A DNA stretch of 49,511 nucleotides from Candidatus Korarchaeum sp. (GTDB lineage Archaea > Korarchaeota > Korarchaeia > Korarchaeales > Korarchaeaceae): assembly GCA_020833055.1 (NCBI GenBank), contig JAJHQZ010000006.1, forward strand, positions 1-49,511, written 5' to 3'. Position 1 is the stretch's first letter. The number at the start of each line of letters is the position of its first letter. Made by a program: the position numbers and the translations under genes. Under the pieces are notes generated by a model. The model was not told the DNA's origin. It ran no database searches and was given only the letters and a program-made list of their open reading frames with translations. Positions 8,645-16,598 of the stretch are shown here, in pieces.

Positions 8645-8995
8645 CTATGTGCCTGTCAGCCTCCCCTTCAACAAGTTTATTATATCAGATTTTATGGATG
8701 ATACCTCCTGCTTCAGCAGCCTCACTTCCTCCTTAAGATCGTCGATCTTCCTATTCGTATCATCTATCCTCTTGTTGAGGGAAGCGCTCAGGTCATCTAT
8801 CCTCTTGTTAAGGGAAGTGTTTAGATCATCTATCCTCCTATTCGTATCATCTATCCTCCTGTTTATCTGGTCAAGGAGGAGGATTATTACATCGATGCTA
8901 GTGAGCTTCTTCCCCTCAGTTATCTTCTTCGCTATCCTCTCGGATGCCTGCCTGAGTGCCTCCTCCAAGACGGATGTGACTACAGCTTCTGCCAC
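8645..8995 (-). CDS. Small coiled-coil protein with NRRIDD-type repeats
   Basis: 116 residues. After an amphipathic N-terminus (EEALRQASERIAKKI), residues 42-95 consist of repeated units around N-[RK]-R-I-D-D (NRRIDDTNRRIDDLN and variants), a long parallel-type coiled coil. The DNA repeats too, with TCATCTATCCTC recurring on the plus strand. A TATA-like ACATTTATAT near 9027-9018 on this strand fits leaderless translation from the GTG at 8995. A frameshifted homologue lies at 19384, so the family is mobile or prone to duplication here. Tail-fibre-like and scaffold roles are both possible; none can be assigned. Confidence 0.65.
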   Translation of the reverse strand: MAEAVVTSVLEEALRQASERIAKKITEGKKLTSIDVIILLLDQINRRIDDTNRRIDDLNTSLNKRIDDLSASLNKRIDDTNRKIDDLKEEVRLLKQEVSSIKSDIINLLKGRLTGT

Positions 8996-9279
8996 AGGGG
9001 AAGCTGCTGAGGGAGGGATATAAATGTATCCATTTTATCGAGTCATCTCCTCAATACCTCTGGGGAATAGAAACTGACAGGGCCGTGCGGGGCATGAGAT
9101 AGGCAGTTGATGAATCGAGTTCGATAACCCTATCTGAAGTGAGTCTTATGGAGAATAATTACACGAGCTGAGCTCTGAATGGGAAGTTCCACGTATATTA
9201 TCAATATCCGTTAGTCTGAGGATTGGAAGTAAATCCTCTGAAATATTATAAGCTCCTCACTCGAGACTACCGGATGCGT

Positions 9280-10218
9280 ATGGAGTTCAGGTATATAGGA
9301 GATGTCAAGGTCTCGGAGGTGGGCTTGGGGACCTGGCAGTTCAGCGACTCCTGGGGAGTGACTAGCTACGATCTCGCCAAGTCCATCATAGAGAGAGCTC
9401 TGAATGTCGGAGTGAACTTCTTCGATACCGCAGCAGTATATGGGATGGGGATGAGCGAGAGGTTCCTCGGGCAGGCCCTCAAGGAGCTGGGGGAGAGGGA
9501 GAACGTCTTCATAGCTACTAAGATACCCGGGGAATTCTTATCCAGGCACGACGTATTTAAAGCTACCAAGAGGTCCATGGAGAGGCTGGGGAGCTACATA
9601 GATCTAATGCAGGTCCACTGGCCCCCCTGCTGGGATAACATACCGACGTGCGAGTACATGAGAGCTTTAGAGGAGTTAGTCCACATAGGGGCGATAAGAA
9701 TGATAGGGCTCAGCGATTTCCCCCCTGAGCTCATAGAATCTGCCTGGTCCTGCCTATCAACTGAGGATATAGTCAGCATCCAGGTGAAGTACAACTTAGT
9801 TGAGAGGGATGCTGAGAAGGAGATAATCCCCTACGCAGAGGCATACGATTTGAGCGTTCTTGCATGGTCCCCTCTAGCTAAAGGAGCCCTTTCAGGGAAG
9901 TACAGGCCCGAGAACCTTCCGAAGTTCAGCGATGTCAGGGAGGGCTCCGCCGTATTCCATCCCGAGAACTTCAGGCAGGTTTATGAGATAGTGAAGTTGC
10001 TTGAGGAGATTGGAGCGAAGTACGGGAAGAAACCATCTCAAGTGGCTTTGAAATGGCTCCTCATGGCTAGTGAGAAGGTGATAGTGATACCTGGAGCTAA
10101 GAGCCCGGAGCAAGTGGAGGAGAATGCGGGGGCATCGGGTTGGACCATGAGCTTAGAGGACTGGATGAAGCTGGAGGAGGAGAGCGGTAAGATAAGGATA
10201 ACTAGGGTTCTTTGGTAG
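9280..10218 (+). CDS. Aldo/keto reductase
   Basis: 312 residues from the ATG at 9280. NAD(P)H-dependent aldo/keto reductases reduce sugar or other aldehydes and ketones. The family marks are present: VGLGTWQFSDSWG near the N-terminus, FFDTAAVYGMGMSERFLG with the catalytic Asp and Tyr, the Lys in IATKIP, the His in LMQVHWP, and VIPGAKSPEQVEENAGAS near the cofactor phosphate site. The frame is open from 9223. A TATA-like AATATTATAAG at about 9240-9250 makes a start at 9274 or 9280 likely. It is a single-gene unit. Confidence 0.9.
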   Translation: MEFRYIGDVKVSEVGLGTWQFSDSWGVTSYDLAKSIIERALNVGVNFFDTAAVYGMGMSERFLGQALKELGERENVFIATKIPGEFLSRHDVFKATKRSMERLGSYIDLMQVHWPPCWDNIPTCEYMRALEELVHIGAIRMIGLSDFPPELIESAWSCLSTEDIVSIQVKYNLVERDAEKEIIPYAEAYDLSVLAWSPLAKGALSGKYRPENLPKFSDVREGSAVFHPENFRQVYEIVKLLEEIGAKYGKKPSQVALKWLLMASEKVIVIPGAKSPEQVEENAGASGWTMSLEDWMKLEEESGKIRITRVLW

Positions 10219-10437
10219 ATAGGTTCGGTTGATCACAGCTAGAATAGAGATGCAACGCTGGAGGAGCCTTCCTACCCCTACATCTTTATTCCGAGAGAAA
10301 ATATGAGAAGCAACTCCATCTCTCTTTTATCCTAGGGCTGCAACCAGACTGAGATAAATTCGTATGTTAAGAGTTCCCGGGAAAAATATACCTCTATTCA
10401 CCGAAAGTTTTTTTATGATATCATTCGATCGCTTCGT

Positions 10438-10803
10438 ATGCCAGAGCAGAGAGGGAGCTTACTGCTGGGCGTCATCGTAGGATTCATAATCCACTTGCTG
10501 CTCGGAGGTACGCTCCCAGTGATCGGGGATCTAATAGCGGGCCTCGTCGCTGGATACATAGCGAAGGGCGTGGGCAGAGGAGCTGCAGCTGGCTTCCTAT
10601 CGGGGGCCTTAGGGGGGATAATCCTCGCTATAATCCTGCCCCTCCTACTCACCCCCCTATCGAGCCTCTTTCCATTCTTAGCACCATTCTTAGGTTACCT
10701 TCAGGCTAGTGTCGCGTTATTAGCGATAGCCCTCTCGATCAAAGGAGCTCTGATAGGCTTACTAGGAGGTGTGATAGGAGGGGCTATCTCAGCCAGGCGC
10801 TAA
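10438..10803 (+). CDS. Small glycine-rich membrane protein (DUF5518-like)
   Basis: 121 residues with four predicted transmembrane helices, rich in Gly and Ala (FIIHLLLGGTLPVIGDLIAG, then GAAAGFLSGALGGIILAIIL). The pattern resembles archaeal DUF5518 proteins of unknown function. The ATG at 10438 follows a TATA-like TTTTTTTATGAT by about 25 bases. No partner gene is adjacent. Confidence 0.7.
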   Translation: MPEQRGSLLLGVIVGFIIHLLLGGTLPVIGDLIAGLVAGYIAKGVGRGAAAGFLSGALGGIILAIILPLLLTPLSSLFPFLAPFLGYLQASVALLAIALSIKGALIGLLGGVIGGAISARR

Positions 10804-11089
10804 GCCTTCTAGCGCCTCATCGAGTCCTCTAAAATGCCTCTATAACGAACTTATCTCCGAGCTCCGCCTTTTCTATTTAATAATTTATCTAAGAGTTTCC
10901 AGCCCCAGGGTAACCTCCCTCAATTCCCAGTAGCCCACGCTCTACATCTTTTCCTCTCTCATTAGATGGCATCATCGCTCCATTATTCTCCTTTCAAATC
11001 GATCGAAGCTTAGAAACTACCTTAGGAGTGCTTCCCTGACTCCCTATATGATAGAAGCCGAGATCACAGCGAGGATTGATGTGGACTCA
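10804..11089. other. Intergenic stretch without recognised gene
   Basis: A 286-base gap between the membrane protein and the AbiE-like promoter. It contains TTTAATAATTTATC near 10875 and pyrimidine-rich stretches. I see no open frame with sensible codon use on either strand and no clear hairpin. Confidence 0.5.
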
Positions 11090-11109
11090 GGTTATACTTA
11101 TATATAACC
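11090..11109 (+). promoter_or_regulatory. Palindrome overlapping the TATA box of the AbiE-like pair
   Basis: GGTTATA-CTTATA-TATAACC is a perfect 7-base-arm inverted repeat that contains the TATA box (CTTATATATA). The GTG start is 14 bases downstream. AbiEi-type antitoxins commonly repress their own operon, so this is a natural operator candidate. Confidence 0.6.
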
Positions 11110-11122
11110 GTAGGTCTATATT

Positions 11123-11704
11123 GTGGAACCCAGGAGGATCTCTCTTATCAAGATACTCAAGGGGAAGCTCTTGAAGATAGCTGAGCTCCAAGATGCGGTG
11201 ATTCTAGAGCTCTCCAGGAGATTCAACTTCGTCCTCCATGGAGGTCTAGCTGTCTGGAGGGTTTACGGAGGGAAGAGGTTCTCATTGGACATAGATATCT
11301 ATCATGATAATCCCAGAGAACTCGTGAACATCCCATTTAAATCCACGAGAGTGCTCACGGCATCGGGAGTCCTTTATTTGAGAATCAAGGATGATGTTGA
11401 AATAGAGCTCGAGGCATCCCCCATGTTCGAGGAGGTAGTGGAGGCAGATTACTGGCTCGTCGATGGAAGTAGCATCGTCGTCAGGACTCTCAAACAAGAG
11501 GAGCTCGTCAGGGAGAAGGTGAGGGCATTCCTGGAGAGGGGGAAAGCGGAGGACCTCTACGATATCTACTACCTCCTGGACCTATGCGATCCCGGGCTCA
11601 TAAGGGAGGATATGAGAGTCCTCTCAGGGAAATTGAGGATGCCTGATGATTTCTCAGGACTTAAGGAGCTCATATTGATGGAGCCCCTAGCTTCGATGCT
11701 ATAG
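11123..11704 (+). CDS. AbiEii/AbiGii-type nucleotidyltransferase toxin
   Basis: 193 residues. The nucleotidyltransferase signature HGGLAVWRVYGGKRFSLDID holds the GG...S...DxD metal-binding core seen in AbiEii-type toxins. A further acidic strand, DVEIELEASPMF, provides the third carboxylate region. REKVRAFLERGKAEDLYDIY is the conserved C-terminal AbiEii motif. Bacterial AbiEii transfers nucleotides to RNA and blocks growth. The gene comes first in a two-gene operon, 18 bases before the putative antitoxin. The order is the reverse of classic bacterial abiEi-abiEii. Confidence 0.8.
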   Translation: MEPRRISLIKILKGKLLKIAELQDAVILELSRRFNFVLHGGLAVWRVYGGKRFSLDIDIYHDNPRELVNIPFKSTRVLTASGVLYLRIKDDVEIELEASPMFEEVVEADYWLVDGSSIVVRTLKQEELVREKVRAFLERGKAEDLYDIYYLLDLCDPGLIREDMRVLSGKLRMPDDFSGLKELILMEPLASML

Positions 11705-11722
11705 AGAGGAAAGTGAGGAAGT

Positions 11723-12316
11723 ATGCCTCACTATAAGTACTCACAACTCCTGGAAGAGCTCAGGAGATCCTCCTTCTTCACTTACAGTTTCGTTGAGCGG
11801 GCTGCCGGTAGCTACGCGAAGCTCCTGATCCACAGGCTGAGGGAGAGAGGGGAAATAGAGGAGCTCATTAAAGGGGTCTACACATTCAAGAAGTCCCCCT
11901 ACATGATTGTGAAGGCAATCCCTTCTTATATAGGTCTAGGATCAGCTGCATTCCTCCATGGAGCCTGGGATCAAGTGACAGCTATAACAGTACTCTCCCC
12001 TATGGTCTCGAGCTCGGTAAAGGGAGGGATGAGGGAGATAGCTGGATACAAAGTGTATCTCAGGAGGATCTCTGAGAAGATGTACTTCGGGTACGATTAC
12101 ATATTCATAGATGAGATAGGGGAGTTCTTGAGGGTGAGCGATCCTGAGAAGACCCTGATAGACATCTTATACTACAGATATCCTTTCAGGGATGAGATAA
12201 TTCCGAGGCTCGTTGAGATAGTGGATAGGGGGAAGCTGATGGATTACGCTGATGAGATCAGGAGGAGAGGGGTTAGGGGGTGGAGGTCTTTGAGCAACTA
12301 TCTCGAGAACCTCTGA
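11723..12316 (+). CDS. AbiEi-type antitoxin / winged-helix regulator
   Basis: 197 residues. The N-terminal 60 residues look like a winged helix (LLEELRRSSFFTYSFVERAA, then RLRERGEIEELIKGVYTFKK). The middle resembles AbiEi C-terminal domains: GLGSAAFLHGAWDQVTAITV, then DPEKTLIDILYYRY. Such proteins neutralise the AbiEii toxin and repress the operon. The gene follows the toxin with a short gap and a purine-rich AGAGAGGAAAGTGAGG as ribosome binding region. The palindrome at 11090 is its likely target. Confidence 0.75.
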   Translation: MPHYKYSQLLEELRRSSFFTYSFVERAAGSYAKLLIHRLRERGEIEELIKGVYTFKKSPYMIVKAIPSYIGLGSAAFLHGAWDQVTAITVLSPMVSSSVKGGMREIAGYKVYLRRISEKMYFGYDYIFIDEIGEFLRVSDPEKTLIDILYYRYPFRDEIIPRLVEIVDRGKLMDYADEIRRRGVRGWRSLSNYLENL

Positions 12317-12358
12317 TGAGAGCCTCAGGGAATATACTGGGCAAAATCTGAGCTTGGA

Positions 12359-12477
12359 TCAGATGAAGCAACTCTTTCCGACCTTCCTCCTCCCGTAGAC
12401 TAAGGTCCGCTCCCGGTGTTCCTGAACCTATCCAAATCACTAAACCTGATTATACTAACCGCAATTAGTATAATCAT
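12359..12477 (-). pseudogene. Start fragment of an ATPase_2 gene with its palindrome
   Basis: Reading leftward from an ATG at 12477-12475, the frame gives a hydrophobic start and then IIRFSDLDRFR, like the N-terminus of ATPase_2-DUF234 proteins. After one frameshift near 12407 it gives TLVYGRRKVGKSCFI and a TGA at 12361-12359. VYGRRKVGKS is a canonical Walker A of this family. A perfect inverted repeat GATTATACTAA-N6-TTAGTATAATC lies at 12448-12475, touching the start codon. I see no clear TATA box upstream. The rest of the gene is gone. Confidence 0.75.
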
Positions 12478-12555
12478 GGTTAGGGTATGAGCCTTCCGCT
12501 CGGCGATCCTCGATAGGCCAGCTATATCGACTCCTATCTTCGACCTGCATCCGGC

Positions 12556-13905
12556 TTAAGTGCATTCCTGATCGCAGAGCTCAGCTAGGCTCACCTGCCT
12601 CACGCCCTCCTCCGGCTCAAATGCGAAGCCACTCCTAGAGTAGATGTAGTAGACTTCCCTCCTCTCCCCCCTCCTCCATTCGAACTCCTCAGCCTTCCTC
12701 TCGAGCTCCCTCAGGACGGATTTGTCCAGGGGATTCCTGGACCATTTAGCCTCCATGAAATAAGCTATCCCTTCCCTCTCATCTACAGCCACCCCATCTA
12801 TCTCCACTTCGCCCCGCCACCACCTGCCGGCTCTCAGCTGTACTGAATGGGAGAAGTGCTCGAGAGCTATCTCCTCGAATATCTTAGAAACGTATTCATC
12901 CAGTCTCTCCGAGATCCTCGCAGCAACCCTTTCCACTTCCCCCAGCTCGAGGAGGTGGAGGTTAGGCCTTACGTATGTGAACCAGAAGCTGAGGAAATTA
13001 TCCTTTATGAAGTATCTGGCCCTCCCGCGTCTCCCCTCCTCTAGCAGAGGGTACCTCCTCTCCACAATATCGAGGAGAGCTTCTAGAGTCCTCATGTACC
13101 TCGGCAGCTCGCTGGATGAGAGCCCGCTCTTGGATGCTATCTCCCCCAGCGTAGTAGCTCCCGATGCCATTGCCTCGAGTATCGTCATGTATCTAAGAGG
13201 CTCCCTTGTCTCAGTTGCCAGAAGGAAATAGGGTTCCTCGTGCAAAGGCCCCGTCGGCTCCAATACCAGATTTTTGATGTTTTCGAGGAGGCTCTCATAT
13301 CGAAGGAGCGATAAGTATGCGGGGACACCTCCGAAGACAGCGTAAGCCCTTACTCTATCCTCGCACGACCAAGTGAAGAACTCCTTAGCGCACCTGAACG
13401 TGAAGGGCCTCACCTTGAGCTGTCCCGTCCGCCTCCCGAAGATCGGAGAGGAGGATGAGAGGGCTACTCTCTCGACGACACCGACTGAGGAGCCGCTCAG
13501 CACTAGGAAGACATTGGATCCGCTGAGGAATTCATCCCAGGCTGCCTGCAGTTCATTGAGGAACCCCGGGTCGTACTCCGCCAATCTCTGGAACTCATCT
13601 ATGGCTAGGATGATCCTCCCATTGTCGCTCTCCCTCGCTATGTATCTGAATAGCTCCTTATAGCTCCGTAATAACGGTGGATGGACACCTAGTTGCTCGC
13701 TTATCGCCTCGGAGATCTCCTGGAGGATATTTCCAAGCCTGGAAACCACGAAGTAAACGCCCCTCTTACCTGAGAGGAACTTCCTGAGCAGTAGAGTCTT
13801 GCCCACTCTCCTCCTCCCGTAAACGATTATCAGCTCAGCTCTATGCGAGCGGTACCTCTCCTCCAGGAAGCCGAGCTCCCTGCCCCTATTTATGAATGTG
13901 ATCAT
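12556..13905 (-). CDS. ATPase_2 plus DUF234-type ATPase with PD-(D/E)XK-like C-terminus
   Basis: 449 residues from the ATG at 13905, chosen because MITFINRGRELGFLEERY matches the family N-terminus; the open frame reaches 13935 only by reading through the palindrome. Walker A is YGRRRVGKTLLL near residues 29-40. Walker B is IILAIDEFQRL near 110. A LSGSSVG sensor follows. After a winged-helix region the C-terminal domain contains GEVEIDGVAVDEREGIAYF and then MEAKWSR, an E-x-D...ExK arrangement of restriction-endonuclease-fold nucleases. This looks intact and is the best model for the ATPase-nuclease class in the window. The function is unproven. Confidence 0.85.
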   Translation of the reverse strand: MITFINRGRELGFLEERYRSHRAELIIVYGRRRVGKTLLLRKFLSGKRGVYFVVSRLGNILQEISEAISEQLGVHPPLLRSYKELFRYIARESDNGRIILAIDEFQRLAEYDPGFLNELQAAWDEFLSGSNVFLVLSGSSVGVVERVALSSSSPIFGRRTGQLKVRPFTFRCAKEFFTWSCEDRVRAYAVFGGVPAYLSLLRYESLLENIKNLVLEPTGPLHEEPYFLLATETREPLRYMTILEAMASGATTLGEIASKSGLSSSELPRYMRTLEALLDIVERRYPLLEEGRRGRARYFIKDNFLSFWFTYVRPNLHLLELGEVERVAARISERLDEYVSKIFEEIALEHFSHSVQLRAGRWWRGEVEIDGVAVDEREGIAYFMEAKWSRNPLDKSVLRELERKAEEFEWRRGERREVYYIYSRSGFAFEPEEGVRQVSLAELCDQECT

Positions 13906-13945
13906 CATGATTACAATCATCATGAACATATTCATAAATATAGCC
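13889..13945 (-). promoter_or_regulatory. Promoter with long palindrome across the ATPase start codon
   Basis: Arms of 24 bases at 13889-13912 and 13915-13938 match as reverse complements at 21 of 24 positions, with a 2-base spacer. On the minus strand a TATA-like GCTATATTTA (13944-13935) abuts the palindrome, and the start codon at 13905 lies inside it. Transcription start and start codon are therefore both within the repeat. Confidence 0.75.
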
Positions 13946-13965
13946 CCGAGCGGACAGCTGCATCT

Positions 13966-15071
13966 TCAAGTCCTGGGGGCGTAAACAGATGGAATCCCTG
14001 TTATTATATTCAAATCGAACTTCCTCGGCTTGTGAGCCAGTATGTATCCGCTGTAAGCCCCTCTCCTCATGAAATCCACGTCCTCGAAGAATATCCATGA
14101 GAGGGCAATCGAGCTAGCTATGTCCCAGAAGTAAACGTGCATGGGGTGAGTTCCATCCTTCGTCAAGATTATCCTCGTCGTGTATCCGGTGAGGGGATCG
14201 TGATCGTAGTGGGCTGTGAAGACAGGGCCCCTCTCATCGTACCTCTCAAGGAGGAAGTCCTTGTACCCCGTCATCATCGTGAACCTATCAGCTTCCTCCA
14301 CTATGAATACGCCATCCCTCAGTATAGTGCTCACGCTCCCATAGAGCTTCACCAGGTCGATCGGGTTGAAGTGAGGGGTACTCAAACCCCATAGGATAGC
14401 TATGTCCGCCTCTATCCCAGATTTGTACAACTCCCTGGCGTCAGCAACTAAGGCTTCAGCCTCTATTCCTGCGGCTCTGCTGAACTCCACCGCTTTCTCC
14501 AGCGCATCCTCCCTCAGATCCACGAAAGTGAGCTCCGCATCCCTGCCGTTGCCAGCAGTTTCAAAGTAGATTTAAATAGACGTTGACCTATATGATGGGT
14601 GCTCCAGATGTGGGATGGTAAATGCCCCGAAGGGAGTGCTGCAGGTAGCTAAAAGCTGCCTTAAACCTTCAGATGGAGGGTCTTTCTCCATCCCAGAAGC
14701 TCTCTCATGATGGGATGGAGCGGGTTCACCCTGACAGGGGAGAAGGCTGATGAGGGCCCCAATGAACTCGGGAGGGGCCCAAAGCTGATGAGTCCCAAGG
14801 GCTACGTAAGTCTATCAAAGACTACGTAGCTCAGAACCCTAACTCAACTACCCTCTTGGCGAGGGCTATCCCCCCTACCCCCGGTCCCGCTGCAGACATC
14901 GACGATCCTCACCTTCCCCCTCCTCAGCACCTCCTCGATCCAGCGGTGCGAGATTATCTTGCCGAACTCCTCGAGGGCTCCCTCATACCTCTCCTTCCCC
15001 TCTCCCTCCGATAGGTCCTCGGGCCACCTGAACAACTTGTAGATCTTCTTGAGGCTCTCCGGATCGAACAT
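13966..15071 (-). pseudogene. SAM-dependent methyltransferase gene split by a TnpB remnant
   Basis: The N-terminal piece starts at 15071 (ATG) and reaches motif I, RIVDVCSGTGG, the S-adenosylmethionine-binding glycine loop. After a one-base shift it continues GGIALAKRVVELG and ends near 14832. The C-terminal piece resumes near 14566 with AELTFVDLREDALEKAVEFS and runs to 13966. The two parts join logically as one class I methyltransferase of about 260 residues. Between them lie about 255 bases of TnpB-derived sequence in the opposite orientation. The target molecule is unknown. Because of the insertion and an extra frameshift near 14880 the gene is dead. Confidence 0.8.
14577..14830 (+). mobile_element. 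Remnant of an IS605-type tnpB element
   Basis: Plus-strand frames give GCSRCGMVNAPKG, the zinc-finger start of IS605-type TnpB proteins. A stop and a shifted frame follow, with a TnpB-like tail ending ELGRGPKLMSPKGYVSLSK. The catalytic RuvC part is missing. The right edge is a hairpin at 14801-14830 (GCTACGTA...TACGTAGC, about 12 paired bases), as expected for IS605-type ends recognised by a Y1 transposase. The insert sits between the two halves of a methyltransferase gene. Confidence 0.7.
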
Positions 15072-15137
15072 CTAGGAGTTGCTCAGCTTAACTTTATAAA
15101 TTTTTCACTCGAACCTGAGGGAAGTTATATCTCTTAA

Positions 15138-15476
15138 GTGATCATGAAAGTGAGAATGGTATATTTATGGTATATTGATCGATCTAGAGAGCATAGCTTA
15201 AAGCTTCTCAGGAGGAATTATCAACTTAAAGAGCTCTATACCATTTTTAAGGGATCATCTGACGATATAAGCTCATTTTCTCGGATAAAATCTGAGATAT
15301 ACTTCCTAAGGGAGGAGGGGTCGAGTTCCTCCCTTAGAATCTGGATTTTACATGTTTCCCTTGGATATCTCGCCCCAAGCTCAGAGCTAAGTCTAATTAC
15401 ATCTTCCTACTCAGCCTTTCTAATAGAACTAGGACAGTCCACTAATCAAGATCAGAGACAAGGGAGAATTTCTTAG
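15138..15476. other. Low-complexity gap with a possible minus-strand relic
   Basis: A plus-strand frame exists, but its composition is not gene-like. On the minus strand a better-looking frame of about 55 codons (DVIRLSSELGARYPRETC, then DPSSLRKYISDFIRENELI) ends near 15240, preceded by an in-frame TAG. I do not recognise it. It may be the tail of a lost gene at the edge of the AT-richer cassette. Confidence 0.25.
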
Positions 15477-15488
15477 GATAATGACTCC

Positions 15489-16052
15489 TCATTTGCTGTT
15501 TATGCCTTCCCTAACTATCCTTCTGAACTCCTTTAGAAGGTTGAGGTATCTTTCGAATTCTTTGTCCGATAACGAATAAATGGCAAGTATATTGATAACC
15601 AAATTTCCTGTAAGTTGATCAATTTTTTTAAGTTGCCCCCTATATTTAGAAGCTATTTCTTTTTCCTTTCCCATGAATCCATCAGCTAAGGATAATATGC
15701 GTGCGATTCTCTTCTTTAGAAATTCCTCATCTCGAATCTCTATGCCTAGTCCTTGAATAAATTCTAGCGCATCTCCTATTATCTTTTCAAGTTTATCACG
15801 AGACTTTGGTGAGAGAAAGATCGTATTTTCCCCTCTCCACGAATATCTCCTCTGGATGAGATATCCACGCCTCTCCTCTTTAGAAGATATAAGTCCAGCA
15901 TTCTCCAGCACCTTGAGATGATAATATATTGTTTGTATAGATTTTCCTGTCTCAAATGCTAGATCCTCTGCAGTAGCCTCCCTCCTAGCTAATATATTTG
16001 CGATCATTCTTCTTGTCCTGCTTGCTAATATAGAAAGAAGTTCCTCGGTCAT
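15489..16052 (-). CDS. ArsR/MarR-type winged-helix regulator
   Basis: 187 residues. The first 80 form a winged helix: LASRTRRMIANILARREAT, then ETGKSIQTIYYHLKVLENAG, in which SIQTIYYHLKVLE is the recognition helix of ArsR-like regulators. The C-terminal half is a helical domain (EEFLKKRIARILSLADGFMG) that may bind a ligand or drive dimerisation. The ATG is preceded by GGTGAT with 3-base spacing, a true Shine-Dalgarno site, unlike most genes here. It is divergent from the small protein and MFS exporter and is likely their regulator. The sequence is AT-richer than its surroundings. Confidence 0.8.
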   Translation of the reverse strand: MTEELLSILASRTRRMIANILARREATAEDLAFETGKSIQTIYYHLKVLENAGLISSKEERRGYLIQRRYSWRGENTIFLSPKSRDKLEKIIGDALEFIQGLGIEIRDEEFLKKRIARILSLADGFMGKEKEIASKYRGQLKKIDQLTGNLVINILAIYSLSDKEFERYLNLLKEFRRIVREGINSK

Positions 16053-16339
16053 TATATCACCATCTCTCTACGAGCTTATAGCTTTAACACTGAGAGGAAT
16101 AGATTGGCGTCCCTATAAATTTGTAGGAGTTCTGAGATCTCCATTGTAACCAAGACTCTCAGAACCGCAACCAGGTACCAACATTTCTGCACTCCTTCCT
16201 CCTGTCCTCCTCCCGTCCATCATCACAACCTCGGGATATTATTTCCGGATAGAACTACTTATAAGCATTATCTTCACGATATATATTATTATGAAAATAT
16301 TTATACAGGGAAAATCCCGCTCTACTTTCGGGATGATTA
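16053..16339. promoter_or_regulatory. Divergent control region with inverted repeat near the small-protein start
   Basis: On the plus side a TATA-like AATATTTATAC at about 16296-16306 is followed by ATCCCG-N9-CGGGAT between it and the ATG at 16340. On the minus side TTAAAGCTATAAG lies about 25 bases before the ArsR leader. The repeat could be the regulator's operator or a hairpin over the ribosome binding site. The rest of the 287 bases shows nothing I recognise. Confidence 0.45.
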
Positions 16340-16585
16340 ATGAATCCTGTATCTGCTCTAATAGGATATTTAGGGGGTATAGATTTTATAATACTAAGAG
16401 ATGAGACTGCCTGGTGTGGAAAATATATCTATGTGACTGGAACTTCTTCGAGATTCTCAGAAAGAGAAGGGGGAGTACTGCTAGAGCAAGAGGTCCACTC
16501 TAAGGGATTAGAGGAGAAGATACCTATAGACGGATTCGATATTCCCTCCGCACCACCTGAATGTCATTGGTATTATCTAAAGTAG
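16340..16585 (+). CDS. Small 81-residue protein of unknown function
   Basis: The 81 residues have an amphipathic start (MNPVSALIGYLGGIDFIILR), a TAWCGKYIYVTG segment, an acidic middle and a Pro/Cys/aromatic end (PSAPPECHWYYLK). Only two cysteines occur, Cys26 and Cys75. There is no clear signal peptide. The gene ends 13 bases before the MFS exporter and shares its AT-rich base use, so the two are probably co-transcribed. It could be a substrate or peptide precursor for the exporter, or an accessory subunit; nothing in the sequence decides. Confidence 0.6.
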   Translation: MNPVSALIGYLGGIDFIILRDETAWCGKYIYVTGTSSRFSEREGGVLLEQEVHSKGLEEKIPIDGFDIPSAPPECHWYYLK

Positions 16586-16598
16586 AGAAGGTGATATA

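Noticed and set aside
14577-14700. SRP RNA-like motif (CCCGAAGGGAG)
   Set aside because: The stretch translates as a TnpB zinc-finger, and the conserved SRP helices do not form.
14783-14815. CTGATGAGTCCC resembling a hammerhead ribozyme core
   Set aside because: The GAAA strand and cleavage triplet are missing, and the sequence is explained as TnpB code plus the element's end hairpin.
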